A stretch of 64,000 bases of DNA from Pseudideonella sakaiensis (GTDB lineage: Bacteria > Pseudomonadota > Gammaproteobacteria > Burkholderiales > Burkholderiaceae_C): NCBI RefSeq assembly GCF_001293525.1, contig NZ_BBYR01000042.1, positions 1 to 64,000 on the forward strand, written 5' to 3'. How positions within the stretch are numbered: position 1 is the first letter of the stretch; each line of letters starts with the position of its first letter. The notes beneath the pieces were generated by a model. That model did not search any database. It had not been told where the DNA came from and saw nothing but the letters and a program-made list of their open reading frames with translations. The translations under genes and the position numbers were made by a program. Shown in pieces: positions 10,399-20,873 of this stretch.

Positions 10399-11508
10399 TC
10401 AGGCGTCGGCAGCCGCGGTGCCCGCGGCGCCGGCCGCGGTGCCTTCCGGCGCGTCGGCTTGCCGCGCGGCCTGGCCGCAGGCCGGGCAGTGGTGGAAGAA
10501 GGCGTTCTTGCGGGTCTCGCAGTGCCCGCAGCGGTCGTACAGCGTCAGGCCGCAGTGCACGCAGAAGTTCGGCGGCGCGACGTCCGGGCCCGGTGCCGCC
10601 GGCAGGATGGCGCGCTCGCAGGCCGGGCAGACCTGGGCCGCCATCTTCTTCAGGGCCTCGTCGTAGCCGAGCGCGCGGCGCCGCTGCGCCTCGTCCTGCT
10701 GCTCGGCCAGCCGCCGGCGCGCCAGGTAGCGGCGCATCGCGACGATCGCCCCGTGGCCGGCCAGCAAGGTGAGCAGCACGCCCACCGCGTGGCGCACGTA
10801 GCCGCCCCAGCTCGGCAGGTAGGGCACCAGCTCGACGAAGAAGGTGAACAGCGCGAACAGCACGAAGCCGCGCATCAGCGGCCAGTGCTCGCTGCGGCGC
10901 CGGCGCGCCACCATCCAGCCGGCCAGCGCCAGCAGCGGCAGCGTGAGCGCGAGCCGCAGGCCGAACACGCGCAGTTCCTGGCGGAACACCGCGCGCTGCA
11001 GCCCGGCCTGCGCCGCGTCGAGCAGCGCGGCCTCGCTGCGCCGCTCGCGCGCGAGCTGCTGCGCGGCGGCCAGGCGCTGCGCCTCGATCGCCTCCACGGC
11101 CTCCTCGGCGCGGCGCTGCACGGCCTTCAGCCCGTCGAGCTCGCGGGTGCGGCGCAGCACCTCCGGGTCCTGCGCGGGGTCGGTGGTCGCGGTGCGGGCG
11201 CCGAGCCAGTTGTCGGTGGCCTCGCGCGCCGAGCGGTAGGCGTTCCCGGCGGCGGCGGCGCGCTGGCGCGCGGTGGCGAGGCGCTCGCCCGCGTCCACGT
11301 CGTCGGCGGCCAGGCGCTTCTGCGCGGCCCGCGTGGCGGCCAGCGCCTCGGCGTCCGCGAACTGCTCGACCGTCGGGGGCTCGTCCAGCCGCGGCAGGTC
11401 GGCCACCAGCTGGCTGCCCAGGCCGACCAGGAAGCCGGCGAAGGCGAAGGACAGCAGCCACATCCCGGCGGCGAACAGCTTCTCCGGCACGCGCAGGCTC
11501 TTGAACAT
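10399..11508 (-). CDS. Membrane protein with coiled coil and C-terminal zinc ribbon
   Basis: A 369-residue protein, function not recognised. Order of parts: an N-terminal transmembrane segment (residues about 10-35), a long Ala/Arg/Glu-rich helical region (about 50-170) likely to form a coiled coil, three hydrophobic segments (about 180-260), then a C-terminal double zinc ribbon with four CxxC pairs (CPAC, CVHC, CGHC, CPAC). Such double zinc ribbons often bind nucleic acid or protein. The ATG at 11508 follows an aggagc ribosome site on the minus strand. The upstream thioesterase gene is 50 bp away on the same strand, so co-transcription is possible. Confidence 0.75.
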   Translation of the reverse strand: MFKSLRVPEKLFAAGMWLLSFAFAGFLVGLGSQLVADLPRLDEPPTVEQFADAEALAATRAAQKRLAADDVDAGERLATARQRAAAAGNAYRSAREATDNWLGARTATTDPAQDPEVLRRTRELDGLKAVQRRAEEAVEAIEAQRLAAAQQLARERRSEAALLDAAQAGLQRAVFRQELRVFGLRLALTLPLLALAGWMVARRRRSEHWPLMRGFVLFALFTFFVELVPYLPSWGGYVRHAVGVLLTLLAGHGAIVAMRRYLARRRLAEQQDEAQRRRALGYDEALKKMAAQVCPACERAILPAAPGPDVAPPNFCVHCGLTLYDRCGHCETRKNAFFHHCPACGQAARQADAPEGTAAGAAGTAAADA

Positions 11509-11558
11509 CGCGGCTCCTCGAGGAAGCGCCGGCGGCCGCCCGGCGCGGCGGCTCGGCG

Positions 11559-12008
11559 TCAGTCGCGCGGGATCTCGCGCGGCTGGCCGTCGCGGTCGAT
11601 CGCGACGTAGGTCAGGTTGGCCTGGGTCACCTTCACCACCACCGGCTGGGCCGGGTTGCGCTCGGCATAGACCTCCACGTGCACCGTCACCGAGGTGCGC
11701 CCGACCCGGGTCACGCGGGCGTAGAAGCTCAGCAGGTCGCCCACCGACACCGGCTGCTTGAACACGAACTCGTTGACCGCCACGGTGGCGATGCGCCCGC
11801 GCGCGACGCGCGCCGGCAGCACCGCGCCGGCCAGGTCGACCTGGGCCATGATCCAGCCGCCGAAGATGTCGCCGTTGCCGTTCGCGTCGGCCGGCATCGG
11901 CATCACGCGCATCACCAGCTCGCGCCCGTCCGGCAGCCGCAGCGGGCCGGGGGCGCCCGACACGGGCTGCAGCGCCGCCTTGTCCGGCGGCCTTGTAATC
12001 TCGCCCAT
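11559..12008 (-). CDS. Acyl-CoA thioesterase, hotdog fold (YciA-like)
   Basis: A 149-residue single hotdog-domain protein. The motif [19 protein letters not shown] contains the conserved Asn/Asp and the Gly-Gly-Trp turn of the YciA/BACH acyl-CoA hydrolases, and [19 protein letters not shown] is the central helix and strand region. It is expected to hydrolyse acyl-CoA to free acid and CoA in the cytoplasm. ATG 12008 has a tggaggtg ribosome site on the minus strand. It is divergent from the ABC exporter gene with a 54-bp gap that must hold both promoters. Confidence 0.9.
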   Translation of the reverse strand: MGEITRPPDKAALQPVSGAPGPLRLPDGRELVMRVMPMPADANGNGDIFGGWIMAQVDLAGAVLPARVARGRIATVAVNEFVFKQPVSVGDLLSFYARVTRVGRTSVTVHVEVYAERNPAQPVVVKVTQANLTYVAIDRDGQPREIPRD

Positions 12009-12062
12009 CGCGCTGCACCTCCAGGATTGCCGTCGCGCCATTCTTCCACGCCCCCGCCCGCC

Positions 12063-13946
12063 ATGCGCCGCTCCTCCGCCGCCGACCTGCCGCTGCCGCC
12101 GCCCGTTCCGGGGGCGCCGCCGGCGCCGCCCGCGGCCGGCTCCGACTGGTCGACGCTGCGCCGCCTGGGCCCCTACCTGTGGCGCTGGCGCTGGCGGGTC
12201 GGCCTGGCGCTGGCCTGCCTGATCGCGGCCAAGGGCGCCAACATCGGCGTGCCGCTGGTGCTGAAGCAGCTCGTCGATGCGCTGGACCTGAAGCCCGGCG
12301 ACCCGCGCAGCGTGCTGGCGGTGCCGGTGGCGCTGCTGCTGGCCTACGGGGCGCTGCGGGTGTCGGTGACGCTGTTCACCGAGCTGCGCGAGTTCGTCTT
12401 CTACCCGGTGGCCGCGCGCGTGGCCCGCAACGTCTCGCTGGAGGCCTTCGAGCACCTGCTGGCGCTGAGCCTGCGCTTCCACCTGACGCGCCAGACCGGC
12501 GGCGTCTCGCGCGACATGGAGCGCGGCTCGCGCGCCATCGTCTCGCTGCTCAACTACACCGTCTACCACATCGTCCCGACGGCGGTGGAGATCACGCTGG
12601 TGATCGGCCTGCTGGCCAGCCGCTTCGACGGCTGGTTCGCCGCCATCGCCTTCGGCGCGCTGGGCTGCTACGTCGGCTTCACGGTGACGGTGACGGAGTG
12701 GCGCACGCGCTTCCGCCGCGCGATGAACGAGCAGGACTCGCGCGCCAACACCCGCGCGATCGACGCGCTGCTGAACTACGAGACGGTCAAGGTCTTCGGC
12801 AACGAGGCCTTCGAGCAGCGGCGCTACGACGACAACCTGCGCCAGCTGGAGCGCGCGTCCGTCAAGTCGCAGACCTCGCTGTCGCTGCTCAACCTGGGCC
12901 AGAGCCTGATCATCGCGGTGGCCGTGACGCTCCTGGTCTGGCGCGCCACCGTGGGCGTGGTCGACGGCACGATGACGCTCGGCGACCTGGTGCTGGTGAA
13001 TGCCCTGATGATCCAGCTCTACATGCCGCTGAACTTCCTCGGCGTGCTGTACCGGGAGATCAAGCAGTCGCTGATCGACATGGAGAAGATGTGGACGCTG
13101 CTCGGCGAGCACCGCGAGGTGGCCGACGCGCCCGGGGCACCGGCGCTGGCGCTGCAGGGGCCGCCGGCAGTGGCCTTCCACCACGTGGATTTCGGCTACG
13201 AGCCGCAGCGCCGCATCCTGCACGACGTGAGCTTCGAGATCCCGGCCGGCCGCACCGTCGCGGTGGTCGGCCCGTCGGGCTCGGGCAAGAGCACGCTGGC
13301 GCGGCTGCTGTTCCGCTTCTACGACGTCGATGGCGGCGCCATCACCGTCGGCGGGCAGGACCTGCGCGCGGTGACCCAGGCCTCGCTGCGCCAGGCCATC
13401 GGCATCGTCCCGCAGGACACCGTGCTCTTCAACGACACCGTCGAGTACAACATCGCCTACGGCCGCCCGGGGGCCGACCGCGCCGCGGTCGAGGCGGCGG
13501 CGCGCTCGGCGCACATCCACGACTTCATCGCCCGCTCGCCGCGCGGCTACGAGACGATGGTCGGCGAGCGCGGGCTCAAGCTCTCCGGCGGCGAGAAGCA
13601 GCGCGTGGCGATCGCCCGCACGCTGCTGAAGGACCCGCCGGTGATGGTCTTCGACGAAGCCACCTCGGCGCTCGACTCCGCCAACGAACGCGCGATCCAG
13701 GCCGAGCTCGCGCGCGTCGCGCGCGACCGCACCACGCTGGTGGTGGCGCACCGCCTGTCCACGGTGGTCGATGCGCACCAGATCCTGGTGATGGAGCACG
13801 GCCGCATCGTCGAGCGCGGCACCCATGTCGAGCTGCTCGCGGCCGACGGCGCCTATGCGCGCATGTGGCGGCTGCAGCAGCAGGGCCGGGCCGGCGCGCC
13901 GGCGGACGGCGGAAGCACCCTTGCCGAGGCGGTGCCGGCGGCGTAG
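12063..13946 (+). CDS. ATM1-type ABC exporter (fused permease and ATPase)
   Basis: A 627-residue half-transporter. Residues about 45-330 are a six-helix ABC membrane domain; residues about 360-600 are the ATPase, with Walker [15 protein letters not shown], signature [14 protein letters not shown], Walker [13 protein letters not shown] and switch His in VVAHRLSTV. The segment [19 protein letters not shown] is characteristic of the ABCB7/ATM1/HMT1 class, which exports glutathione-linked sulfur or metal species across the inner membrane as a homodimer. The substrate here is inferred from the subfamily only. The LysR gene begins 9 bp after the stop. Confidence 0.9.
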   Translation: MRRSSAADLPLPPPVPGAPPAPPAAGSDWSTLRRLGPYLWRWRWRVGLALACLIAAKGANIGVPLVLKQLVDALDLKPGDPRSVLAVPVALLLAYGALRVSVTLFTELREFVFYPVAARVARNVSLEAFEHLLALSLRFHLTRQTGGVSRDMERGSRAIVSLLNYTVYHIVPTAVEITLVIGLLASRFDGWFAAIAFGALGCYVGFTVTVTEWRTRFRRAMNEQDSRANTRAIDALLNYETVKVFGNEAFEQRRYDDNLRQLERASVKSQTSLSLLNLGQSLIIAVAVTLLVWRATVGVVDGTMTLGDLVLVNALMIQLYMPLNFLGVLYREIKQSLIDMEKMWTLLGEHREVADAPGAPALALQGPPAVAFHHVDFGYEPQRRILHDVSFEIPAGRTVAVVGPSGSGKSTLARLLFRFYDVDGGAITVGGQDLRAVTQASLRQAIGIVPQDTVLFNDTVEYNIAYGRPGADRAAVEAAARSAHIHDFIARSPRGYETMVGERGLKLSGGEKQRVAIARTLLKDPPVMVFDEATSALDSANERAIQAELARVARDRTTLVVAHRLSTVVDAHQILVMEHGRIVERGTHVELLAADGAYARMWRLQQQGRAGAPADGGSTLAEAVPAA

Positions 13947-13955
13947 AACCGCGGC

Positions 13956-14957
13956 ATGGAAACCAAGTGGCTCGAGGACTTCGTGAGCCTCGCCGAGACC
14001 CGCAGCTTCTCCCGCTCCGCGCAGCTGCGCCACGTCACCCAGCCGGCCTTCTCGCGCCGCATCCAGGCGCTCGAGGCCTGGGCCGGCATCGACCTGGTCG
14101 ACCGCTCCGCCTACCCGACCCGCCTCACGCCCGCCGGCGAGACCTTCCATGCCCAGGCGCTGGAGATCCTCGGCAACCTGCAGGCCGCGCGCAACCTGCT
14201 GCGCAGCCACCAGGCGGGCGCGCAGGACATGATCGAGTTCGCGGTGCCGCACTCGCTGGCCTTCACCTTCTTCCCGCACTGGGTGATGGACCTGCGGCAG
14301 CACTTCGGCAACCTGAAGAGCCGGCTGATCGCGCTGAACGTGCACGACGCGGTGATGCAGCTGACCGAGGGCGGCTGCGACCTGCTGATCGCCTACCACC
14401 ACCCCAGCCAGCCGCTGCAGCTCAACCCCGACCGCTACGAGATGCTCAGCCTCGGCCACGAAACGCTCGCGCCGTATGCGAAGGCGGTCGGCGGCACGGG
14501 CGGCGGGGCGCCGCTGTTCGCGCTGCCGCCGCCGGCCGGCCGCAGCGTGCCCTTCCTGGCCTACGCCTCGGGCGCCTACCTCGGCCGGCTGGTCGAGGTG
14601 ATCACCCAGCAGGCGCAGCCGGCGCTCAACCTCGAGCCGATCTACGAGACCGACATGGCCGAGGGCCTGAAGGCGATGGCGCTGGAGGGCCACGGCGTGG
14701 CCTTCCTGCCGGCCAGCTCGGTGCGCAAGGAACTCAAGGCGCACCGCCTGGTGCGGGCCGCGCCGGCCGGCCAGCACGAGCTGACGATGGAGGTGCGCAT
14801 CTACCGCGAGCGGCCCGAGCTGTCGCGGCTGGCCAAGGCCGGTGCGCGGGCGCTGTGGGAATTCCTGCGCGCGCGCAGCGAACGGCGGCCGCCGGCGCCG
14901 GCCGCGGCCCCGCCGGCCTCGCGTCGCACGGCCACCGTCGCCCAGCCGCCGGTCTAG
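13956..14957 (+). CDS. LysR family regulator, HypT/YjiE-like
   Basis: A 333-residue LysR regulator. The winged helix-turn-helix is at the very N-terminus (METKWLEDFVSLAETRSFSR ... VTQPAFSRRIQALE). The beginning METKWLEDF and the region DRSAYPTRLTPAGE resemble the hypochlorite-responsive regulator HypT (YjiE/QseD) of E. coli; the ligand domain fills residues 90-300. The Ala/Pro-rich tail (about 310-333) looks disordered. The start at 13956 has no ribosome site; a TAGAAC box lies 6 bases before the ATG, so a leaderless mRNA is possible. It follows the ABC exporter by 9 bp, so co-transcription is equally possible. Confidence 0.85.
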   Translation: METKWLEDFVSLAETRSFSRSAQLRHVTQPAFSRRIQALEAWAGIDLVDRSAYPTRLTPAGETFHAQALEILGNLQAARNLLRSHQAGAQDMIEFAVPHSLAFTFFPHWVMDLRQHFGNLKSRLIALNVHDAVMQLTEGGCDLLIAYHHPSQPLQLNPDRYEMLSLGHETLAPYAKAVGGTGGGAPLFALPPPAGRSVPFLAYASGAYLGRLVEVITQQAQPALNLEPIYETDMAEGLKAMALEGHGVAFLPASSVRKELKAHRLVRAAPAGQHELTMEVRIYRERPELSRLAKAGARALWEFLRARSERRPPAPAAAPPASRRTATVAQPPV

Positions 14958-15251
14958 GGGTTTTCACCGTGTGCCCATGCACGCTTCGCATGGGCCCTCC
15001 TCGAATCGGCATTGGCTGCGGGCCGCGCGCTGCCCCTATATTGCGCGGCTTCGCGCCCGGCCCGGCCCGGCATGGCGCGAAGCTTGCTGGCCGACACGCT
15101 TTCCGCGCACCCGGGCGGGCAGCGCGCGCCACGCACGCCGGACCCCGGGGAAGTCAGGGCTTGCCCCGACGACCCCGTCCCTAGAATGCCCGTTGCGTGG
15201 TTTCGACCCTGACCGGGGCTTGAGCCCCCTATCCGTACGTTGGAGATCCGA
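14958..15251. other. Intergenic region upstream of the amino-acid ABC importer
   Basis: About 290 bp without a gene. It contains GC-rich hairpin-forming stretches and a few AT-rich positions (near 15035 and 15180) that could hold promoters for the gltI gene. No convincing paired -35/-10 boxes or known operator could be picked out. Confidence 0.4.
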
Positions 15252-16157
15252 ATGAACAAGTCGATGTGGCTGAACGCGGTGGCCGTGGCGGCCGCCCTCG
15301 GGGCCGCCGGGGCGGCCCAGGCCGACACCCTGGGCAAGATCAAGAGCAGCGGCAGCGTCACGATGGGGGTGCGCGAATCCTCCGGCGCGCTGAGCTACAC
15401 GCTGGGCGACGGCAAGTACGTGGGCTACCACGTCGAGATCTGCAGCCGCGCGCTGGCCGACATCCAGAAGCAGCTCGGCCTGGCCAAGCTGGACATCAAG
15501 TACCAGCCGGTCACCTCGCAGAACCGCATCCCGCTGGTGCAGAACGGCACCGTGGACATCGAGTGCGGCTCGACCACCAACAACGCCTCGCGCCAGAAGG
15601 ACGTGTCCTTCGCGGTCACCACCTTCGTCGAGGAGGTGCGCATCGCGGTGAAGGCCAATTCCGGCATCAACTCGATCAAGGACCTGGTCGGCAAGAACGT
15701 CGCCACCACCACCGGCACGACCTCGGTGCAGACGCTGCGCCGCCATGAGCGCGCCAACGGCGTCGACTTCAAGGAGGTCTTCGGCAAGGACCACGCCGAC
15801 AGCTTCCTGCTGCTCGAGTCCGGCCGCGCCGATGCCTTCGTGATGGACGGCGCGATCCTGGCCGGCAACATCGCCAAGGCGAAGAACCCGGCCGACTTCA
15901 AGATCGTCGGCGAGGTGCTGTCGGTCGAACCGATCGCGATCATGATGCGCAAGGACGACCCGGCCTTCAAGAAGGCCGTCGACGACAGCATCAAGGGCCT
16001 GATCGCGTCCGGCGAGATCGCGAAGATCTGGGACAAGTGGTTCATGCAGCCGATCCCGCCGGCGAACACCCGCGTCGGCCTGCCGGTCAGCGAGTCGACC
16101 AAGGCCGCGTGGGCGAGCCCGAACGACAAGCCGATGGAAGACTACGCCAAGAAGTGA
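15252..16157 (+). CDS. gltI: Glutamate/aspartate ABC transporter, periplasmic binding protein
   Basis: A 301-residue family 3 solute-binding protein. Signal peptide residues 1-24 (cleavage AQA-D). The mature start TLGKIKSSGSVTMGVRESSG, YVGYHVEICSRAL, DIECGSTTNNASRQKDVSFA and TTGTTSVQTLRRH match GltI/AatJ proteins that bind acidic amino acids in the periplasm and deliver them to the GltJK permease. The ribosome site is ttggagat before ATG 15252. It is first gene of a four-gene importer operon in the order binding protein, two permeases, ATPase. Confidence 0.92.
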   Translation: MNKSMWLNAVAVAAALGAAGAAQADTLGKIKSSGSVTMGVRESSGALSYTLGDGKYVGYHVEICSRALADIQKQLGLAKLDIKYQPVTSQNRIPLVQNGTVDIECGSTTNNASRQKDVSFAVTTFVEEVRIAVKANSGINSIKDLVGKNVATTTGTTSVQTLRRHERANGVDFKEVFGKDHADSFLLLESGRADAFVMDGAILAGNIAKAKNPADFKIVGEVLSVEPIAIMMRKDDPAFKKAVDDSIKGLIASGEIAKIWDKWFMQPIPPANTRVGLPVSESTKAAWASPNDKPMEDYAKK

Positions 16158-16336
16158 TCCCGCCGGCAGGGCCCGCGCCGCGGGAAGCGGGCGCGGGCCT
16201 TGCTTGGCCAGGCCAGACGACACGGGCGAGGCACCGGCCGGCAGCCGGCCCGCCACCACGAGGGAAGACGGGCCCGCAGCGGCCCGCAGCGGCGCCGTGG
16301 CGCGGCAGGCGCCGGCACGGCGCGTGAGGAGGGCCC

Positions 16337-17080
16337 TTGGGCACTTGGGACTGGCAGATCTTCTGCAAGAGCACGATCGAGGACACCGTCTACCCGAGCT
16401 GTTTCGGGCCGGGCGGCGACACCACCTACCTGCAGTGGATGCTGTCCGCCTGGGGCTGGACGATGTCCGTGGCGCTGCTGGCGCTGGTCATCGCGCTGGT
16501 CGTCGGCTCGCTGATGGGCATCCTGCGCACCACGCCGAGCAAGGGCCTGGTGGCGCTCGGCAACGGCTGGACCGAGCTGTTCCGCAACATCCCGCTGCTG
16601 GTCCAGATCTTCCTCTGGTACCACGTGCTGCCGTCGCTGTTCCCGGTGCTGCGCCAGGTGCCGAGCTTCGTGCTGGTGGCCTTCGCGCTCGGCTTCTTCA
16701 CGTCGGCGCGCATCGCCGAGCAGGTCAAGGCCGGCATCCAGGCGCTGCCCAAGGGCCAGCGCTACGCGGGCCTCGCGATGGGCCTGACGCTGCCGCAGAC
16801 CTACCGCTACGTGCTGCTGCCGATGGCCTTCCGCATCGTCATCCCGCCGCTGACGAGCGAGAGCATGAACATCATCAAGAACTCGTCGGTGGCTTTCGCG
16901 GTCAGCATCGCCGAGCTGACGATGTTCGCGCTGCAGGCCTCCGAGGAGACCTCGCGCAACATCGAGATCTACCTCGCCGTCACCGGCCTGTACTTCATCT
17001 CGGCCTTCGCGATCAACCGCATCGCGCTGTTCATCGAAGGCCGCGTGCGCGTCCCCGGCATGATCGGGGGCGGCAAATGA
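16337..17080 (+). CDS. gltJ: Glutamate/aspartate ABC transporter, permease GltJ
   Basis: A 247-residue inner-membrane permease (HisM/GltJ family) with about five helices. The cytoplasmic EAA-like loop is IAEQVKAGIQALPKGQRYAG, which docks onto the ATPase. The N-terminal WDWQIFCKSTIEDTVYPSCF region matches GltJ, which has an extra periplasmic loop before the first core helices. The start is TTG 16337, supported by a gaggagg ribosome site just upstream; no ATG is available near. It lies 179 bp after gltI and 55 bp before gltK. Confidence 0.92.
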   Translation: MGTWDWQIFCKSTIEDTVYPSCFGPGGDTTYLQWMLSAWGWTMSVALLALVIALVVGSLMGILRTTPSKGLVALGNGWTELFRNIPLLVQIFLWYHVLPSLFPVLRQVPSFVLVAFALGFFTSARIAEQVKAGIQALPKGQRYAGLAMGLTLPQTYRYVLLPMAFRIVIPPLTSESMNIIKNSSVAFAVSIAELTMFALQASEETSRNIEIYLAVTGLYFISAFAINRIALFIEGRVRVPGMIGGGK

Positions 17081-17135
17081 GCCCGCGCCCCGTCCGCCTT
17101 CCGCAGCGTTCCGTCGCCCGCACCGGGGGTGCCGC

Positions 17136-17801
17136 ATGAGGCTCGACTTCAGCTTCCTCGACTGGAACGTCGTTTCCAGCTTCATCCTCAAGGGCCTGGT
17201 CTTCTCGGTCCAGCTCACGCTGATCGCGATGGTCGGCGGCATCGTGCTGGGCACGCTGATCGCGCTGATGCGGCTGTCCGGCCGCAAGTGGCTGGAGATC
17301 CCGGCCGCGGCCTACGTGAACACGCTGCGCTCCATCCCGCTGGTGATGGTGATCCTGTGGTTCTTCCTGCTGATCCCGATGCTGATCGGCCGCCCGATGG
17401 GCGCCGAGCTGTCGGCCATCATCACCTTCACGGTGTTCGAGGCGGCCTACTACTCGGAGATCATGCGCGCCGGCATCCAGAGCGTGCCCAAGGGCCAGGT
17501 CCACGCCGGCTATGCGGTCGGCATGACCTACACGCAGTGCATGCAGCTGGTGGTGCTGCCGCAGGCCTTCCGCAACATGCTGCCGGTGCTGCTGACGCAG
17601 ACCATCATCCTGTTCCAGGACACCTCGCTGGTCTATGCGATCGGCGCCTACGACCTGCTGAAGGGCTTCGAGATCGCCGGCAAGAACTTCAACCGGCCGG
17701 TGGAGACCTACCTGGTGGCCGCGGTCGTCTACTTCGTGATCTGCTTCAGCCTGTCGATGCTGGTGCGCCGGCTGCAGAAGAAGATCCAGATCATCCGATG
17801 A
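17136..17801 (+). CDS. gltK: Glutamate/aspartate ABC transporter, permease GltK
   Basis: A 221-residue second permease of the importer, HisM-like, with the EAA loop [20 protein letters not shown] facing the ATPase and hydrophobic helices before and after. [23 protein letters not shown] near the C-terminus is a conserved feature of GltK and related polar amino acid permeases. It forms the heterodimeric channel with GltJ. ATG 17136 is preceded by gggggt. The ATPase gene follows after 79 bp. Confidence 0.92.
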   Translation: MRLDFSFLDWNVVSSFILKGLVFSVQLTLIAMVGGIVLGTLIALMRLSGRKWLEIPAAAYVNTLRSIPLVMVILWFFLLIPMLIGRPMGAELSAIITFTVFEAAYYSEIMRAGIQSVPKGQVHAGYAVGMTYTQCMQLVVLPQAFRNMLPVLLTQTIILFQDTSLVYAIGAYDLLKGFEIAGKNFNRPVETYLVAAVVYFVICFSLSMLVRRLQKKIQIIR

Positions 17802-17880
17802 ACCTCGGCCCCGGGCGGCGGGGCCGCGTGGCCTTCCCCGCCGGGCATGCCGGCCCGAACGAGCGCGAACAGGAGCCTGT

Positions 17881-18615
17881 GTGATCGACATCAAGAACGT
17901 CAGCAAGTGGTACGGCAGCTTCCAGGTGCTGACCGACAACACCACCTCGATCAAGAAGGGCGAGGTGGTGGTGGTCTGCGGCCCGTCGGGCTCGGGCAAG
18001 TCGACCCTGATCAAGACCGTCAATGCGCTGGAGCCCTTCCAGAAGGGCGACATCGTGGTCGACGGCATCAGCCTGACCGACCCCAAGACCAACCTGCCGA
18101 AGCTGCGCTCGCGCGTCGGCATGGTGTTCCAGCACTTCGAGCTCTTTCCTCACCTGTCGGTGACGGAAAACCTCACGCTGGCGCAGATCAAGGTGCTCGG
18201 CCGCGGCAAGGACGAGGCCGCGCAGCGCGGCCTGAAGATGCTCGACCGCGTGGGCCTGATCAAGCACAAGGACAAGTTTCCCGGCCAGCTCTCCGGCGGC
18301 CAGCAGCAGCGCGTGGCGATCGCGCGTGCGCTGAGCATGGACCCGATCGTGATGCTGTTCGACGAGCCGACCTCGGCGCTCGACCCGGAGATGGTCGGCG
18401 AGGTGCTCGACGTCATGGTGCAGCTCGCCAACGAGGGCATGACCATGATGTGCGTGACCCACGAGATGGGCTTCGCGAAGAAGGTCAGCCACCGCGTCAT
18501 CTTCATGGACGCGGGCAAGATCGTCGAGGACTGCAGCAGCCAGGAGTTCTTCGGCAACCCCGACGCGCGCTCGCCGCGCGCGAAGGACTTCCTGTCGAAG
18601 ATCCTGCAGCACTGA
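17881..18615 (+). CDS. gltL: Glutamate/aspartate ABC transporter, ATPase GltL
   Basis: A 244-residue ATPase of the polar amino acid uptake family: Walker [18 protein letters not shown]-loop [12 protein letters not shown], signature [15 protein letters not shown], Walker [16 protein letters not shown] and switch His [13 protein letters not shown]. It drives the GltJK permease. GTG 17881 is preceded by acaggag, and no other start gives the canonical [11 protein letters not shown] beginning. Last gene of the operon; a strongly structured intergenic region follows at once. Confidence 0.94.
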   Translation: MIDIKNVSKWYGSFQVLTDNTTSIKKGEVVVVCGPSGSGKSTLIKTVNALEPFQKGDIVVDGISLTDPKTNLPKLRSRVGMVFQHFELFPHLSVTENLTLAQIKVLGRGKDEAAQRGLKMLDRVGLIKHKDKFPGQLSGGQQQRVAIARALSMDPIVMLFDEPTSALDPEMVGEVLDVMVQLANEGMTMMCVTHEMGFAKKVSHRVIFMDAGKIVEDCSSQEFFGNPDARSPRAKDFLSKILQH

Positions 18616-18694
18616 GGCCTCTTCGCCCGGGGCCTTCGGGCGCGGCCGACGGCCTCTCGGCCGCCGAGGCCTTGCCGGCGCCTTGCGGCGCCGG
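18616..18694. terminator. Structured convergent intergenic region, probable bidirectional terminator
   Basis: GGCCTC at 18616-18621 pairs with GAGGCC at 18666-18671 and encloses two smaller hairpins (18624-18629 with 18637-18642; CGGCC/CGGCC around 18650), giving a three-way-junction shape. A separate perfect 8-bp hairpin follows at 18675-18694 (loop TTGC). It starts directly at the gltL stop and lies between convergent genes. No T-run is present. Confidence 0.55.
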
Positions 18695-18712
18695 GCCCGG
18701 CCTCCCACGCGA

Positions 18713-19639
18713 TCAGGGCTCGATCGCGATGCCCAGCACCGGCTGTCCGCCACCGATCGTGCCGATCGGGGTCGCGCGGCCGGTCTCCAGGTCGATCTGC
18801 ACCCAGCGCGAGCGCTCGCCCGGCGCGCCGTTGAGTGCCGCGTAGGCGGCGTTGTTCACGTCGGCGATGTCGAAGCTGGCGCTGCGGAAAGGCGCCACGC
18901 CCAGCGCGCCGACCGTGCGCAGCTGCCCCGTGTTCGGCGAGACCACCGGCTGCGTGCCCTCGCGGCTGCCCTGCATCACCAGCACGCCCAGGCCGCTGTC
19001 GATCGCGTAGTTGGTCGTGATCTTCTCGTCGTTCTTGTTGTAGGTGTAGGCGGCGCCCGTGATCGACGGCGTGCGGCCCGCGTTCGGATCGCCGGCGACG
19101 TAGGCCAGCGGGCCGTCGATCTGCAGCCCCTCGAGCGCCGGATTGGCGTCCACCACGGCGCCGGTGTCGGGGTGCAGCCGAAGGTTCATGCCGCTGTCGC
19201 TGACCACGCGCACGCGGTCCACCGTGGGGTTGAAGTCGACGCCGAAGGCGCTGCCGCTGAAGGCGCGGGCCGCCGGCGGGCCCACCGGCGTCAGCGTGGC
19301 CGTCTCCACGTCGGCGCGGTAGAGGCGGCCGCTGCTGCCCAGCACGTAGAGCTGGCCCTTGGCGACGCGGAAGTCCATGCCGAGCACGGTCTCGCCCGGC
19401 TGCAGCCCCTTCAGCGGCTGGCGCGACGTGAGCTCGCCCGGGCGGCCCGCGTTGAAGCGCACCAGCGCCAGGTCGGCCGTGATGGCGACGATCGATTCCT
19501 TGCGCGGCGTGCCGCCGCCGGCCGGCCACAGGCCGGAGACCGAGGCGCAGCCGGCCAGCGCGATGGCGGCCAGCGGCGCGGCGAGCAGCCGGCGGCGCAG
19601 CGGCTGGGGGCGGGACGGGGCGGAGGGCAGGGCAGTCAT
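18713..19639 (-). CDS. DUF4394 domain lipoprotein
   Basis: A 308-residue predicted lipoprotein: signal with lipobox LAGC near residue 31, then repeated short beta-strand blocks (LVRFNAGRPGELTS, GQLYVLGSSGRLYRAD, GVDFNPTVDRVRVVSDSG) typical of DUF4394, a beta-propeller-like domain. Asp/Asn-rich turns such as DFNPTVDRVRV recur. DUF4394 proteins have no defined function. Divergent from pyrC with a 187-bp gap. The ATG at 19639 is preceded by a purine-poor leader, so expression may be low. Confidence 0.85.
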   Translation of the reverse strand: MTALPSAPSRPQPLRRRLLAAPLAAIALAGCASVSGLWPAGGGTPRKESIVAITADLALVRFNAGRPGELTSRQPLKGLQPGETVLGMDFRVAKGQLYVLGSSGRLYRADVETATLTPVGPPAARAFSGSAFGVDFNPTVDRVRVVSDSGMNLRLHPDTGAVVDANPALEGLQIDGPLAYVAGDPNAGRTPSITGAAYTYNKNDEKITTNYAIDSGLGVLVMQGSREGTQPVVSPNTGQLRTVGALGVAPFRSASFDIADVNNAAYAALNGAPGERSRWVQIDLETGRATPIGTIGGGQPVLGIAIEP

Positions 19640-19826
19640 GGCGTGTCGTCGGGGCGCGGCGGGGCCGCGGAAAGGGGCGGTTGCGGGCCGGCCCGATCGC
19701 CCGCCCTGGGCGCCATCATCGGCATTCCGCGCGCGGAATCGAGCCCCACGGCCTCGGGGGATTGCCTAGGGTGGCGGCGCTGGCGGCCCGGCCGGCGGCC
19801 GGGGACCGGGTGCGACAATCCCGCGC

Positions 19827-20873
19827 ATGGCCGATGCCCGCCCCGACACGCTGACCCTCACCCGCCCCGACGACTGGCACCTGCACCTGCGCGACGGCGC
19901 GGCGCTCGCCGCGGTGCTGCCGGACTCGGCCCGCCAGTTCGCGCGGGCGATCGTGATGCCGAACCTGAAGCCGCCGGTGACGACCACCGCGCAGGCCCTC
20001 GCCTACCGCGACCGCATCCTGGCCGCGCGCCCGGCCGGCAGCGACTTCCAGCCGCTGCCGACGCTCTACCTGACCGACCGGCTGCCGCCCGACGAGATCG
20101 TGCGCGCCCGCGAGGCCGGCATCGTCGCCGTGAAGATGTACCCGGCCGGCGCGACCACGAACAGCGACGAGGGCGTGACCGACCTGCGCCACTGCCGGCC
20201 GACGCTGGAGGCGATGCAGCGCGCCGGCCTGCCGCTGCTGCTGCATGGCGAGGTGACCGACCCGGCCGTCGACCTGTTCGACCGCGAGGCCGTGTTCATC
20301 GACCGCGTGATGACGCCGCTGCGCGCCGACTTCCCCGAGCTGAAGATCGTGTTCGAGCACCTGACCACGCGCGAAGGCGCGCAGTACGTGGCCGAGGCCG
20401 GGCGCTGGACCGCCGCGACGCTGACGCCGCAGCACCTGCTCTACAACCGCAACGCGATCTTCCAGGGCGGGCTGCAGCCGCACCTCTACTGCCTGCCGGT
20501 GCTGAAGGGCGAGGTGCACCGCCAGGCACTGGTGGCCGCGGCCACCAGCGGCAGCGACCGCTTCTTCCTCGGCACCGACAGCGCGCCGCACGCCGCGCAG
20601 TTCAAGGAGCAGGCCGGCGGCCATGCGGGCTGCTACAGCGCGCACAGCGCGCTGGAGCTGTATGCCGAGGTCTTCGACGCGGCCGGTGCGCTCGACCGGC
20701 TGGAAGCCTTCGCCGCCTTCCACGGGCCCGATTTCTACGGCTTGCCGCGCAACACCGGCCGCGTCACGCTGCGCCGCGAGGACTGGACGCTGCCGGCCAG
20801 CCTGCCCTTCGGCGACGCCACGCTGAAACCGCTGCGCGGCGGGCAGGTGCTGCCGTGGAGGATGCTGCCGTGA
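19827..20873 (+). CDS. pyrC: Dihydroorotase, class II
   Basis: A 348-residue zinc amidohydrolase that cyclises N-carbamoyl-L-aspartate to dihydroorotate in pyrimidine synthesis. The metal motif HxH is in [13 protein letters not shown], the carboxylated bridging Lys in [14 protein letters not shown], further metal His in LLLHGEVTD and [10 protein letters not shown], and the catalytic Asp in [10 protein letters not shown]. Length and motifs match E. coli PyrC. There is no ribosome site; a GACAAT box ends 7 bases before the ATG, suggesting a leaderless transcript. The stop overlaps the start of the next gene by four bases, so the NYN protein is translationally coupled. Confidence 0.95.
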   Translation: MADARPDTLTLTRPDDWHLHLRDGAALAAVLPDSARQFARAIVMPNLKPPVTTTAQALAYRDRILAARPAGSDFQPLPTLYLTDRLPPDEIVRAREAGIVAVKMYPAGATTNSDEGVTDLRHCRPTLEAMQRAGLPLLLHGEVTDPAVDLFDREAVFIDRVMTPLRADFPELKIVFEHLTTREGAQYVAEAGRWTAATLTPQHLLYNRNAIFQGGLQPHLYCLPVLKGEVHRQALVAAATSGSDRFFLGTDSAPHAAQFKEQAGGHAGCYSAHSALELYAEVFDAAGALDRLEAFAAFHGPDFYGLPRNTGRVTLRREDWTLPASLPFGDATLKPLRGGQVLPWRMLP

